A DNA stretch of 41,842 nt, taken from Candidatus Omnitrophota bacterium (GTDB taxonomy: Bacteria > Omnitrophota > Gorgyraeia > Zapsychrales > Zapsychraceae). Below are positions 14,488 through 22,631 of the stretch, piece after piece; the stretch's first letter is position 1, and every line of letters starts with the position of its first letter. The DNA is taken from NCBI GenBank assembly GCA_020053475.1, contig JAGVNC010000047.1:1-41842 (forward strand). The letters run 5' to 3'. A program made the position numbers and the translations under genes. The notes below the pieces were generated by a model. That model had not been told where the DNA came from and searched no databases. It saw only the letters and a list, made by a program, of their open reading frames with translations.

Positions 14488-15813
14488 ATGAAAGAATCTG
14501 AAACAATCGAATTTAAAAAATCTACCGCTGAGCTTAAAGGAGCGGTCATTTCTATTGTGGCAATGCTCAATAAGCATGGCCGGGGAGAGGTGTATTTTGG
14601 GCTCGCGGACGATGGCAGGGCATTGGGTCAGGCCATTGGGCGGATGACACTCAAGGATGTGACTCAAGCTGTGGTGGATAATACCGAACCCAAGGTTTAT
14701 CCAAAAGTGGAGACGCGGCAGATTGAAGGAAAAGATTGCATTGTTGTGGAGGCCCATGGGATCAACAGCCCGTATTTCGCTTATGGACGGGCGTATATCC
14801 GCGTTGGCGAGTCGGACAAGCAGCTCAGTGTTCAGGAAATCGAAAACCAAATTGTCCGGAAAAAGAGGTTACTCTGGGAGCGCGAGATTTCGGAGAAAAA
14901 ATTGAAGGACGTTAACACGGCGGCGGTTAAAGAGTATATGCGCAAAGCCAATGCCGCTAAACGCATTAATTTTAAATATACTAATGTTAAGCAAACCTTG
15001 AAGAAATTAAGTCTGTTGCATGGTGAGAAGTTAACTAAGGCGGCGGAAGTTTTGTTTTGCGATGATCATCCTATGGAAATTCAGGCCGCGGTTTTTGCCG
15101 GCACGGATAAAATTACGTTTCTTGATATCAGGAAATTTAAAGGAAATATTTTTAGCTTGCGGGAGCAGGCCGAGGCGTATATTAAAGAGCATATCAAATG
15201 GCGTGCAGATATGAGTGAGAGCCGCCGTCGTGAAATCCCGGAGATCCCGGTAAGAGCATTTTCCGAAGCCATCGGGAATTCGTTATGTCACAGAGATTAT
15301 TCCGATCCGAAAGGCAATGAGGTCGCTGTCTTTAAGGATCGGGTGGATATTTATAACCCCGGCACATTTCCTGAGGAATTGGATCCTCAAGATTTTGTTA
15401 AAGGGGACGGCTATTCTATCTTGCGTAATCCTCTGATCTCAGAGACAATGTATATGTCCGAAGATATTGAGAAATGGGCGAGTGGCCTTAAAAGAATTTA
15501 TGACGAGTGTGAGGCAAATCATATTAAGGTTGAGTTTAAGCGTGTGAAAACCGGGTTTGTGGTTTCTTTCCATCGACCGAAATGGGAAGAGAGTGAGGGA
15601 GTAAATGAGGGAGTAAATGAGGGAGTAAATTCATTAATTGAATTTATCCGATCAAGTCCGGGTCAACGGGTGCCCCATTTTGAGAAAGCATTAAAGATTC
15701 CAAAAAAGACGCTAGAACGTTGGATTAACAAACTTAAGAAGGAAGATAAAATCGAGTTTAAAGGGAGTCCTAAAAGTGGGGGATATTGGCTCAAGAAACT
15801 TGGGGAGATTTAA
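14488..15813 (+). CDS. AlbA_2 (Schlafen-type) domain ATP-binding regulator-like protein
   Basis: A 441-residue cytosolic protein. The N-terminus (residues 1-110) is an AlbA_2 DNA-binding domain: ETIEFKKSTAELKGAVISIVAMLNKHGRGEVYFG...YIRVGESDK. The middle (about 250-365) has the ATP-binding C-terminal type: AFSEAIGNSLCHRDY, VAVFKDRVDIYNPGTFPEEL, SGLKRIYDECEANHI. A triplicated EGVN tetrapeptide (residues 370-381) acts as a hinge before a C-terminal winged helix (KKTLERWINKLKKEDKIEF). Such proteins are common, often near mobile or defence genes, and mostly uncharacterised. Its GC content is closer to housekeeping genes than its left neighbours. The start ATG 14488 gives a complete AlbA_2 domain. 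Confidence 0.8.
   Translation: MKESETIEFKKSTAELKGAVISIVAMLNKHGRGEVYFGLADDGRALGQAIGRMTLKDVTQAVVDNTEPKVYPKVETRQIEGKDCIVVEAHGINSPYFAYGRAYIRVGESDKQLSVQEIENQIVRKKRLLWEREISEKKLKDVNTAAVKEYMRKANAAKRINFKYTNVKQTLKKLSLLHGEKLTKAAEVLFCDDHPMEIQAAVFAGTDKITFLDIRKFKGNIFSLREQAEAYIKEHIKWRADMSESRRREIPEIPVRAFSEAIGNSLCHRDYSDPKGNEVAVFKDRVDIYNPGTFPEELDPQDFVKGDGYSILRNPLISETMYMSEDIEKWASGLKRIYDECEANHIKVEFKRVKTGFVVSFHRPKWEESEGVNEGVNEGVNSLIEFIRSSPGQRVPHFEKALKIPKKTLERWINKLKKEDKIEFKGSPKSGGYWLKKLGEI
15595..15630 (+). repeat. 12-bp tandem repeat, three copies, in frame
   Basis: GAGGGAGTAAAT is repeated exactly three times, encoding EGVN three times. It marks the linker between the ATPase-like part and the winged helix. Exact identity suggests slippage-prone copy variation that would keep the reading frame. 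Confidence 0.9.
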
Positions 15814-15923
15814 TCCGAATTAGACAATATTTTTTTATTTTCGTTCTTCTTTTGTGATAAAATCGAGCTTTATGATTTCCAGTAGTTTTTCCCTTACAGA
15901 ATAAAAATGCGTGTCAAAATTGT

Positions 15924-17036
15924 ATGCTGACCCAAGAATCGTTAAAACGAACTCCACTTTATGACGAACACGTCGCGTTGAAAGCGAGCATGGTGCCTTT
16001 CGGTGGATGGCAAATGCCCGTCCAATATGAAGGCATTCTCGCCGAATACACCCAAACCCGCCAAGCGGCCACTCTTTTCGACACATCTCACATGGGCGAA
16101 TTCTTAATCGAAGGCGATTGCGAGAAAACGGGATTTGAACATATCGTCACGATGCGTTTGAACGACATGCCGCTTAAGACCAGCCGCTACGGGATGCTTC
16201 TGAATGAACAAGGAGGGGTCATCGATGATTTGATCGTCTTTCGCATCGCCCGTGACCAATGGTTTTGTGTGGTCAACGGGGGCACGATCGACAAAGACGC
16301 CCGCCATATTAAAGAGAAGTTACGGCCTTCGGCCAAATTTTCCAATATTTCCATGGATTTGGGAAAACTCGATCTGCAGGGGCCTCTGTCGCGCGACATT
16401 CTTAAACAATATATCCCAACCATTGAAAAATTAAATTATTTTGCATTTGATTATTTTGATTTGTTGGGAGAAAATGTCTTGGTTAGCCGGACAGGATATA
16501 CGGGGGAATTGGGATATGAAATCTTCTTCCCTTGGGATAAAATTGTTGATTGTTGGCGCACGCTGTTAACTCACAAAGAAGTCAAACCCGCCGGATTAGG
16601 GGCCCGGGATGTATTGCGCTTGGAAATGGGCTACAGCCTTTATGGCCACGAATTAAGTGACACCATTACACCCTTGGAAGCCGGGTTAAGCCGCTTCGTG
16701 GATTTTGAAAAAGACTTCATTGGCAAGCCAGCTCTTTTAACGCAAAAAGAACAAGGAATTCCTCGACGACTGATTGGGTTTACGAGTACGTCACGAAAAT
16801 CGCCGCGTGCGGATAATCCGTTGTGGTCGGCCGACAAAAAAATGATCGGGACAGTGACGAGCGGGTCATTTTCGCCGGCGGTCGGCACCGGTATCGGATT
16901 AGGGTTGATTGCGAGCGCAGCGAGCGAAGCAAACTTTGCCAAAGGCGCAAAAATATTTTTCGGTGAAGAAAATAATTTTAACGAAGCCGTGATTTCAGAA
17001 AGGATTTTTTATAAAAAAGGTTCATTAAAACATTAA
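15924..17036 (+). CDS. gcvT: Glycine cleavage system T protein (aminomethyltransferase)
   Basis: A 370-residue enzyme that transfers the methylene group from the lipoyl-bound aminomethyl intermediate to THF, releasing ammonia. Typical segments are TPLYDEHVALKASMVPFGGW near the N-terminus, LFDTSHMGEF, the folate-site region VSRTGYTGELGYEIF, GLGARDVLRLEMGYSLYGHE and FIGKPAL. The C-terminal beta domain ends with VTSGSFSPAVGTGIGLG. Length is normal. ATG 15924 has no obvious ribosome-binding site; the 110-bp gap upstream carries a possible -10 box within GTGATAAAATC near 15855 but is too short for a tandem glycine riboswitch. First gene of the gcv operon. Confidence 0.95.
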   Translation: MLTQESLKRTPLYDEHVALKASMVPFGGWQMPVQYEGILAEYTQTRQAATLFDTSHMGEFLIEGDCEKTGFEHIVTMRLNDMPLKTSRYGMLLNEQGGVIDDLIVFRIARDQWFCVVNGGTIDKDARHIKEKLRPSAKFSNISMDLGKLDLQGPLSRDILKQYIPTIEKLNYFAFDYFDLLGENVLVSRTGYTGELGYEIFFPWDKIVDCWRTLLTHKEVKPAGLGARDVLRLEMGYSLYGHELSDTITPLEAGLSRFVDFEKDFIGKPALLTQKEQGIPRRLIGFTSTSRKSPRADNPLWSADKKMIGTVTSGSFSPAVGTGIGLGLIASAASEANFAKGAKIFFGEENNFNEAVISERIFYKKGSLKH

Positions 17037-17082
17037 AATATTTTAACAATAGACATTCAGGAAAACATCGGAGGAGATGGTC

Positions 17083-17469
17083 ATGGAAGCCGAAAACCAT
17101 TTATTGTACACGAAGGAACACGAATGGGTGAACATTGAGGACAAAACAGCGACGATCGGCATTACGGAATATGCCCAGGAAGCCTTGGGAGATATCACGT
17201 ATGTTGAATTGCCCAGCGAAGGAGAGGACGTCGAACAGTTTGAAGAATTTGCCTCCGTTGAGTCCGTTAAAGCGGCCAGCGATATCTTTTCTCCTTTGTC
17301 CGGTAAAATTATCGCTGTGAACAAGGATTTGGAAGCAGACCCCGGGCTCATTAACCGTTCTTGCTTTGACAAAGGATGGATGATCAAGATTGAAATTTCT
17401 GACATGGACGAAGCTAATAATCTGATGACAGCGGCGGAATACACGAAATTTCTGGAAAGCGTGGGTTAA
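17083..17469 (+). CDS. gcvH: Glycine cleavage system H protein (lipoyl carrier)
   Basis: A 128-residue carrier whose lipoyl-lysine shuttles the aminomethyl group between P, T and L proteins. The lipoylation motif ESVKAASD puts the lysine at residue 63. HEWV near the N-terminus and GWMIKIE near the C-terminus are classic. I chose ATG 17083 because GGAGGAG (17070-17076) sits six bases before it; ATG 17077 directly abuts that site and is unlikely. It lies 46 bases after gcvT. Confidence 0.95.
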   Translation: MEAENHLLYTKEHEWVNIEDKTATIGITEYAQEALGDITYVELPSEGEDVEQFEEFASVESVKAASDIFSPLSGKIIAVNKDLEADPGLINRSCFDKGWMIKIEISDMDEANNLMTAAEYTKFLESVG

Positions 17470-17536
17470 TCATCGTTACCCTCGATAATTTATCCCCAAC
17501 CATTCAACCACCATATTTTGGAAATTATTTAAAATC

Positions 17537-18901
17537 GTGACGACACCCTATATTGCCAATACCCCCCAAGAAGTCAAGGACATGCTAAATGTCATCGGCG
17601 CCAAGTCGATTGATGATCTATTTGTCGATATCCAACCGCACCAACGCCCTAAGAGTTTTGCGTTGCCCGCCGGAAAATCGGAATTTGATGTGATTGAACA
17701 TATTAAGAAACTTGCTTCCAAAAATAGCTCCGAATTGGTCTCGTTTTTGGGAGGGGGGTATTATGATCATTATGTGCCGGCCGCGGTCACAGCGCTGATT
17801 TCCCGGGGAGAATTTTATACAGCGTACACGCCTTACCAGCCGGAATGCGCGCAAGGAACATTACAAGCCTTGTACGAATTCCAAAGTTTAATGTGCGCGT
17901 TGACGGGCATGGAAGTGGCGAACGCGTCGCTTTACGACGGGGGCACGGCCCTTTATGAAGCGGCCATGATGGCGATTCGTTTGACCAATCGTAAGAAAAT
18001 CATCATGGACGGCGGGGTCAGCCCGATTTACCGCAAAATTGTCAAAACATATACAAGTAATTTGGATTTCGAATTTGCCGAAACGCCCGTCGTGCATGGC
18101 CAAAGCGATCGCGGGCAGATCAATAAGCTGTTAGACAATAAGACGGCCGCGATTATTTTGCAGAATCCTAATTTTTTCGGCGCAATCGATGATCATTCCG
18201 ATATTGTCGCCAAGGCGCATTCGCTGGGGATATTGGTCATTGAAAGCGTGTATCCGTTGTCGTTAGGAATGTTAAAAACACCGGGAGAAATGGGCGTGGA
18301 TATTGTCACGGGAGAGGGCCAGAGCTTGGGGTTGTCGCTCAATTTCGGCGGCCCGTACCTGGGATTTATGACGACCCGCAACAAATTTATCCGCAAAATG
18401 CCCGGGCGCATTGTGGGGCAAACCGTCGACAAAGAAGGCCGGCGCTGTTTTGTCAACACATTGCAGGCCCGCGAGCAACATATCCGTCGCGAAAAAGCCA
18501 CGTCGAACATTTGCACGAATGTGTCTCTGTGCGCGTTGCAATCGGCGATTTATATGACACTCATCGGCAAACAGGGTTTAAAGGAATTGGCCCAGGTGAA
18601 TCTCAATAAAGCGGAATTTTGCCGGCAGTTGCTCGAAAAAATTGACGGTGTTCAGGTCAAACGCAGTTCGCCGACATTTAATGAATTTACCGTTCAGCTG
18701 CCGATGGATGCCTCGGTTGTCGTTGAGGCGATGATCGACAAAGGATTTGCCGCCGGTTTTCCTTTAGGGCGTTATTATCCGGGGATGGAGAATTATATGA
18801 TTGTGGCTGTCACGGAAAAACGGACCAAAGACGAAATTACGCACTACGCCCAATGCTTGGCGCAGGTGGTTAATAAAAAGGAATTAGCTCATAGCTCGTA
18901 G
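17537..18901 (+). CDS. gcvPA: Glycine dehydrogenase (decarboxylating) subunit 1
   Basis: A 454-residue N-terminal half of the split P protein. It binds with GcvPB to decarboxylate glycine onto lipoyl-GcvH. It begins PYIANTPQEVKDMLNVIG and contains FLGGGYYDHYVPA, YTPYQPECAQGTLQALYEFQ, NASLYDGGTALYEA and GPYLGFM, all typical. A GTG start at 17537 fits the family N-terminus, since no upstream ATG is closer. The last codons (AHSS-stop) are supplied by a heptamer-type inverted repeat that begins at 18887, so the element replaced or extended the natural C-terminus. Confidence 0.93.
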   Translation: MTTPYIANTPQEVKDMLNVIGAKSIDDLFVDIQPHQRPKSFALPAGKSEFDVIEHIKKLASKNSSELVSFLGGGYYDHYVPAAVTALISRGEFYTAYTPYQPECAQGTLQALYEFQSLMCALTGMEVANASLYDGGTALYEAAMMAIRLTNRKKIIMDGGVSPIYRKIVKTYTSNLDFEFAETPVVHGQSDRGQINKLLDNKTAAIILQNPNFFGAIDDHSDIVAKAHSLGILVIESVYPLSLGMLKTPGEMGVDIVTGEGQSLGLSLNFGGPYLGFMTTRNKFIRKMPGRIVGQTVDKEGRRCFVNTLQAREQHIRREKATSNICTNVSLCALQSAIYMTLIGKQGLKELAQVNLNKAEFCRQLLEKIDGVQVKRSSPTFNEFTVQLPMDASVVVEAMIDKGFAAGFPLGRYYPGMENYMIVAVTEKRTKDEITHYAQCLAQVVNKKELAHSS

Positions 18902-18934
18902 TTGATAGGAAAAGCTTTCCTACGAGCTACGAAC
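18887..18934. repeat. Heptamer-period inverted repeat between gcvPA and gcvPB
   Basis: The left arm has GCTCATA, GCTCGTA, GTTGATA (18887-18907). A 13-bp near-palindrome GGAAAAGCTTTCC (18908-18920) follows. The right arm has TACGAGC, TACGAAC (18921-18934), complementary to the left. The element supplies the stop codon of gcvPA (TAG 18899-18901) and fills the gap up to the gcvPB start, so it forms a hairpin in the operon mRNA. Confidence 0.7.
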
Positions 18935-18940
18935 TTAACT

Positions 18941-20401
18941 ATGGAACTAATTTTCGAAAAAAGCGTCAAAGATCGACGCGGGTTTTTGCCTCCCGTCTCA
19001 GATGTCCCCGTCCAAGCGGACATCCCGGCGAAATATAAACGCAAAGATGATTGTCCTTTCCCCGAAGTTTCAGAATTGGATGTCGTCCGGCATTTTACGC
19101 GTTTATCGCAGTTGAATTTTTCCATCGACACGAATTTTTATCCGTTAGGCTCGTGCACCATGAAATATAATCCGAAATTTTGTGAAGCGGTCGCCCAAAT
19201 CCCGGGATTTGCGCATTTACATCCTTTATTGCCGCAGTTACGCAAAGGAGAACAATGGGTGCAGGGGGCGTTGGAAGTCCTTTTTGACATGGAACAATTG
19301 ATGTGCGAAATGACGGGAATGGATGCCTTTACCATGCAGCCTCTGGCCGGCGCGCACGGTGAATTGACGGGAGTCATGATGATGGCGGCGTATCACAAAG
19401 CCCGCGGCAATAAGAAAAGATATATTATTGTGCCTGATTCCGCGCATGGGACGAATCCGGCGTCGGCGGCCATTGCCGGTTATGAGATTATCGCGATCCC
19501 CTCGGATGCCAACGGTGTCATGAACATTGCCAAATTAAAAGAAAAAATTTCTCCGGATGTGGCGGGGCTGATGATCACGTGCCCGGACACTCACGGGGTG
19601 TTTAATTCGCAGATTGATAAAATCACCCAAATGATTCATCAGGTCGACGGCATTGTGTATTACGACGGCGCCAATCTCAACGCGATTTTGGGCCGTTGCC
19701 GGCCCGGCGATATCGGGTTTGATGTCATGCACATCAACACGCATAAAACATTTACGACTCCGCATGGGGGCGGTGGCCCGGGGGCAGGGCCCGTCGGCGT
19801 TAAAACAAAATTGGTTCCGTATTTGCCGATCTCCCGTGTGGTCAAAGACAAAGACGGGACATTTCGTTTAAATTACGATTATCCCGATTCCATCGGCTAC
19901 ATCGCTTCCTTCTACGGAAATTTTGCGTTGCTCTTGCGGGCCTATGCGTATATTCTGATGATGGGCAAGGAAGGGCTTCAAGATGTTGCTAACCACGCCG
20001 TTCTTAACGCGAATTACATTAAAGAACGGCTAAGAGATATTCTGGATCTGCCTTTTGACCGTGTTTGTATGCATGAATGCCTTTTCTCCGCCTCCCGGCA
20101 AACCCAGCGCGGTGTGCATGCCATTGACATTGCTAAATTTTTGATCGACAAGAAAATTCACCCACCCACCGTTTACTTTCCGCTCACGGTGAAAGAGGCG
20201 ATCATGATTGAGCCCACCGAAACCGAATCCAAGCAGATGATGGACCAATTTATCGACGCCATGCATGAGGCGGACGCGTTAAGCCAGAGCGATCCTGAAA
20301 GTTTTCATGACATGCCGCGCACCACTCCGATTTCCCGTCCCGATGAAGTCAAGGCCGCTCGCGATTTAAATACAAATTATTTCGCTGTTCAAGGGCAATG
20401 A
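18941..20401 (+). CDS. gcvPB: Glycine dehydrogenase (decarboxylating) subunit 2
   Basis: A 486-residue C-terminal half of the P protein, carrying the PLP lysine in HINTHKTFTTPHGGGGPG. Other hallmarks are FYPLGSCTMKYNPK, AHGELTGVMMMAAYH, PDSAHGTNPASAA and YYDGANLNAILG. ATG 18941 gives the usual MELIFEKS start; an in-frame TTG at 18902 would lie inside the inverted repeat and is rejected. No ribosome-binding site is visible, so translation may rely on the upstream hairpin context or on coupling. The stop overlaps lplA by four bases. Confidence 0.94.
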   Translation: MELIFEKSVKDRRGFLPPVSDVPVQADIPAKYKRKDDCPFPEVSELDVVRHFTRLSQLNFSIDTNFYPLGSCTMKYNPKFCEAVAQIPGFAHLHPLLPQLRKGEQWVQGALEVLFDMEQLMCEMTGMDAFTMQPLAGAHGELTGVMMMAAYHKARGNKKRYIIVPDSAHGTNPASAAIAGYEIIAIPSDANGVMNIAKLKEKISPDVAGLMITCPDTHGVFNSQIDKITQMIHQVDGIVYYDGANLNAILGRCRPGDIGFDVMHINTHKTFTTPHGGGGPGAGPVGVKTKLVPYLPISRVVKDKDGTFRLNYDYPDSIGYIASFYGNFALLLRAYAYILMMGKEGLQDVANHAVLNANYIKERLRDILDLPFDRVCMHECLFSASRQTQRGVHAIDIAKFLIDKKIHPPTVYFPLTVKEAIMIEPTETESKQMMDQFIDAMHEADALSQSDPESFHDMPRTTPISRPDEVKAARDLNTNYFAVQGQ

Positions 20402-21141
20402 TTCTTAAAGACATATCGTTTCCTTCCCCGCAAGAAAATATTTTATTTGATGAAGTCCTTTTAGCGTTGGCTGAAAAAGGCGAGGCCGATGAAATATTGC
20501 GCTTTTGGGAGTCGCCGAGTTATTTCGTTGTCTTGGGCCGCATTTCGAAGCCTCAGGACGATCTTAATATTGCCGAAGTGGCCCGTCATCAAATTCCTGT
20601 CGTCCGCCGCTCTTCGGGCGGAGGGACGGTCTTGCAGGGGAAAGGGTGTTTGAACTATTCGTTGATCCTGTCAAAGGACAAAAACCCGCAATTGGCGGAT
20701 TTGAAAAAGTCGTATCAGGTTATTCTTCAGCAAATCATTACGGCATTAAAGAAATTGGATGTCGAGGCGCAATATTTTCCAATCTCGGACATCGCGATTG
20801 CCCAAACCCAGAAGAAATTTTCAGGGAACGCGCAAAAGAGAGCGAAACATTTTATTTTGCATCATGGCACCATCCTGTACGCGTTTGATTTAAATTTAAT
20901 CGAGCGCTATCTGACAATCCCTAAAAATGTCCCCGGCTATCGGGGGGGGCGATCGCATCGCGAATTTGTGGCTAATATTGAACGGGATGCGGAGTCGATC
21001 AAAAAAGAAATCGCCGCGTCTTTTAATGTTAAACAAAAAGCCGACGTTTTGAACGGGGCTGAAAAAGATTTATTGACCGAATTTCTTAACAGTAAGAATA
21101 TCGCCGTCAACTTCTCGGATGGGAATGGTTTCTTTAGTTGA
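20398..21141 (+). CDS. lplA: Lipoate-protein ligase A family protein
   Basis: A 247-residue enzyme of the biotin/lipoate ligase fold that attaches a lipoyl group to acceptor domains such as GcvH. Family motifs are VVRRSSGGGTVLQGKGCLNYSL (RRxSGG lipoyl-AMP loop) and SDIAI...KFSGNAQ (the catalytic-type lysine region K-x-x-G-x-A-Q). The ATG overlaps the gcvPB stop (ATGA), so it is translationally coupled to the glycine cleavage genes, whose H protein is its probable substrate. It might instead be an octanoyl- or lipoyl-transferase of the same fold. The short C-terminal domain favours the LplA/LipM group. Confidence 0.85.
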   Translation: MILKDISFPSPQENILFDEVLLALAEKGEADEILRFWESPSYFVVLGRISKPQDDLNIAEVARHQIPVVRRSSGGGTVLQGKGCLNYSLILSKDKNPQLADLKKSYQVILQQIITALKKLDVEAQYFPISDIAIAQTQKKFSGNAQKRAKHFILHHGTILYAFDLNLIERYLTIPKNVPGYRGGRSHREFVANIERDAESIKKEIAASFNVKQKADVLNGAEKDLLTEFLNSKNIAVNFSDGNGFFS

Positions 21142-21177
21142 TCCTAACCCGTAGGGAGAGAAAAGACGAAGTTTCCG

Positions 21178-21205
21178 TTGTCTCCTCGGGGAGGGATGGT
21201 ATGAT
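21178..21205 (+). promoter_or_regulatory. Predicted sigma-70-type promoter
   Basis: TTGTCT (21178-21183), a 16-base spacer and TATGAT (21200-21205), with TGG just before the -10 box. It lies in the 121-bp gap after lplA and points toward the gene at 21263, which has its own strong ribosome-binding site. Confidence 0.45.
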
Positions 21206-21262
21206 AATGGTGATATTGAATCAATAGATCGGGAACGATGATCATCCCAAAGGAGGGAGTGC

Positions 21263-21571
21263 ATGCCGGATTATGGAGAGTATGGCCTGACGATTGCAGA
21301 AGATTTTAAGAAATATCTCAAAACGGGGGACCCCCAGGTTATTGAGCAATACTCTGCCAGGGAACTTAGGGCGGCAATCAGTCATTTATCTCCTTATTAC
21401 GACAATAACAAGCAATGGTATCGGTTTATTCAGGATCGGATCGATGAGCTCCAGAAACAAGAACATGTCCGGCAAATTCGCTCAAACCGCAATTGGGTTC
21501 TTTTTAAAGAAAAGTGGCTCGACCGCTTTGTTGCCGGCGGAGTAGGCCTCATCGTTGGTTTATTATTTTAA
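21263..21571 (+). CDS. Small tail-anchored hypothetical protein
   Basis: A 102-residue protein with a polar, helical N-terminal 80 residues (several Tyr, Gln and Arg) and a C-terminal hydrophobic segment (FVAGGVGLIVGLLF) ending the chain, typical of a tail anchor. AGGAGGGAG precedes ATG 21263. A promoter candidate sits upstream. No family is recognised. It is followed after 45 bases by a lone receiver domain, so it might be a membrane partner in a signalling pair; that is inference. Confidence 0.6.
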   Translation: MPDYGEYGLTIAEDFKKYLKTGDPQVIEQYSARELRAAISHLSPYYDNNKQWYRFIQDRIDELQKQEHVRQIRSNRNWVLFKEKWLDRFVAGGVGLIVGLLF

Positions 21572-21616
21572 TTCAGGTGGGATCAAGAACATCCTCCTTA
21601 TTTTCTTTGAGAAACA

Positions 21617-22045
21617 ATGGCCCCTAAAATTAAACGCAAAGTATTGATTGTCGAAGACAGCCCCGTGACGTCCAAATATCTTGAAAAACTTTTTTTTAAT
21701 GATGGATGTCTGGTCTGCTTGGCTTTCGATGGGGTCAGCGCGATCCAAAAAGCCAAAGAATTCCTTCCGCATTGCATCCTTTTGGATATCATCATCCCGG
21801 ACATGAACGGGAAAGAAGTGGCTAAAAAATTATACGCTGATCCTGTGACACGACCGATTCCGGTTGTTTTTCTCACGGCCACGGTGGATGTGAATAAAGA
21901 CAAGGGCCATGAAGCCATCGACATCGACGGCCGATCGTATCCGGTCTTTGCCAAACCCATCCACGAGCGGAAAATCCTCAGTGTGGTGCGTAAAACGATC
22001 AATCGTTTTGTCCACAGTAATAAGCCAGCCCAATTGTCCCCTTAA
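21617..22045 (+). CDS. Single-domain response regulator (receiver)
   Basis: A 142-residue stand-alone REC domain of a two-component system. Key residues are visible: the acidic pocket in VLIVEDSPVT, the phospho-acceptor Asp in ILLDIIIPDMNG, the switch Thr in VVFLTAT, and the Lys in PVFAKPI. There is no output domain, so it acts by protein contact or as a phosphate relay. No histidine kinase is nearby in this window. A short basic tail (NRFVHSNKPAQLSP) follows. The start ATG 21617 has only GAGAAA upstream. Confidence 0.88.
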   Translation: MAPKIKRKVLIVEDSPVTSKYLEKLFFNDGCLVCLAFDGVSAIQKAKEFLPHCILLDIIIPDMNGKEVAKKLYADPVTRPIPVVFLTATVDVNKDKGHEAIDIDGRSYPVFAKPIHERKILSVVRKTINRFVHSNKPAQLSP

Positions 22046-22057
22046 GTCAAGAATCAA

Positions 22058-22624
22058 ATGGAAAGTTTTCGATTTCTGGTTTATGATGGAAGAAATATGC
22101 CGATTGTTTCTGACATCCCTCAATGGGTTCCCCAAAAAGTCTGTTTGACGTGCGACGGGTGTTGCCGTTTTAAAGACGAGCAAAGCCCCTGGCGGCCTAA
22201 AGTCGCTAAGTCAGAATACGCGTCGCCCGGCATTGTTGAAAAGATTTTTTCCGCCCAGCATGTGGGCCAGGACCATTTTCTAAAAGCTGTTCAAGAAACC
22301 AATGTCTGCCGCTGTACTTTTTTTGACTTGCCTTCAAAGACATGCTCCATTTATCCTCAGCGCCCCTTTGAATGCCGGCTGTATCCTTTTTTATTGACTC
22401 GCTCGGAAAAAGGCGATGGGGCAGCCATCTATGTCCATCTGGCGTGCCCGCATATTCAGGAGACCCATTTAACCCCTGGGTTTAGAGAATTCGTCCAACA
22501 ATTAAAGGATTATTTTCATCAAAAAAACGTAAAGGCCTTTATTCAAGCCAACAAGAATGTCCTCGTCAGTGACTACTCTGCTTACGCGGATGAAATCGCT
22601 TTTCTGTTCGACATTCCTCTTTAA
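22058..22624 (+). CDS. YkgJ-family cysteine-cluster protein
   Basis: A 188-residue protein with the Cys pattern of the YkgJ/zinc- or iron-chelating family: C-L-T-C-D-G-C-C-R near residues 28-36, then C-R-C-T-F-F and T-C-S-I-Y-P-x-R-P-x-x-C-R-L-Y-P-F. Eight Cys in this pattern probably bind a metal cluster. The function of the family is poorly defined. It lies 12 bases after the receiver gene and 7 before a DUF2156 gene, so the three are likely one transcript. The first 27 residues before the Cys core are not well conserved, so the start is less certain. Confidence 0.8.
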   Translation: MESFRFLVYDGRNMPIVSDIPQWVPQKVCLTCDGCCRFKDEQSPWRPKVAKSEYASPGIVEKIFSAQHVGQDHFLKAVQETNVCRCTFFDLPSKTCSIYPQRPFECRLYPFLLTRSEKGDGAAIYVHLACPHIQETHLTPGFREFVQQLKDYFHQKNVKAFIQANKNVLVSDYSAYADEIAFLFDIPL

Positions 22625-22631
22625 TTGTTCC

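Noticed and set aside
15595-15630. Short tandem repeat as a CRISPR array
   Set aside because: Units are directly adjacent, 12 bp, in frame within a coding region, with no spacers.
15814-15923. Glycine riboswitch before gcvT
   Set aside because: The gap is only 110 bases and no recognisable aptamer core is present.
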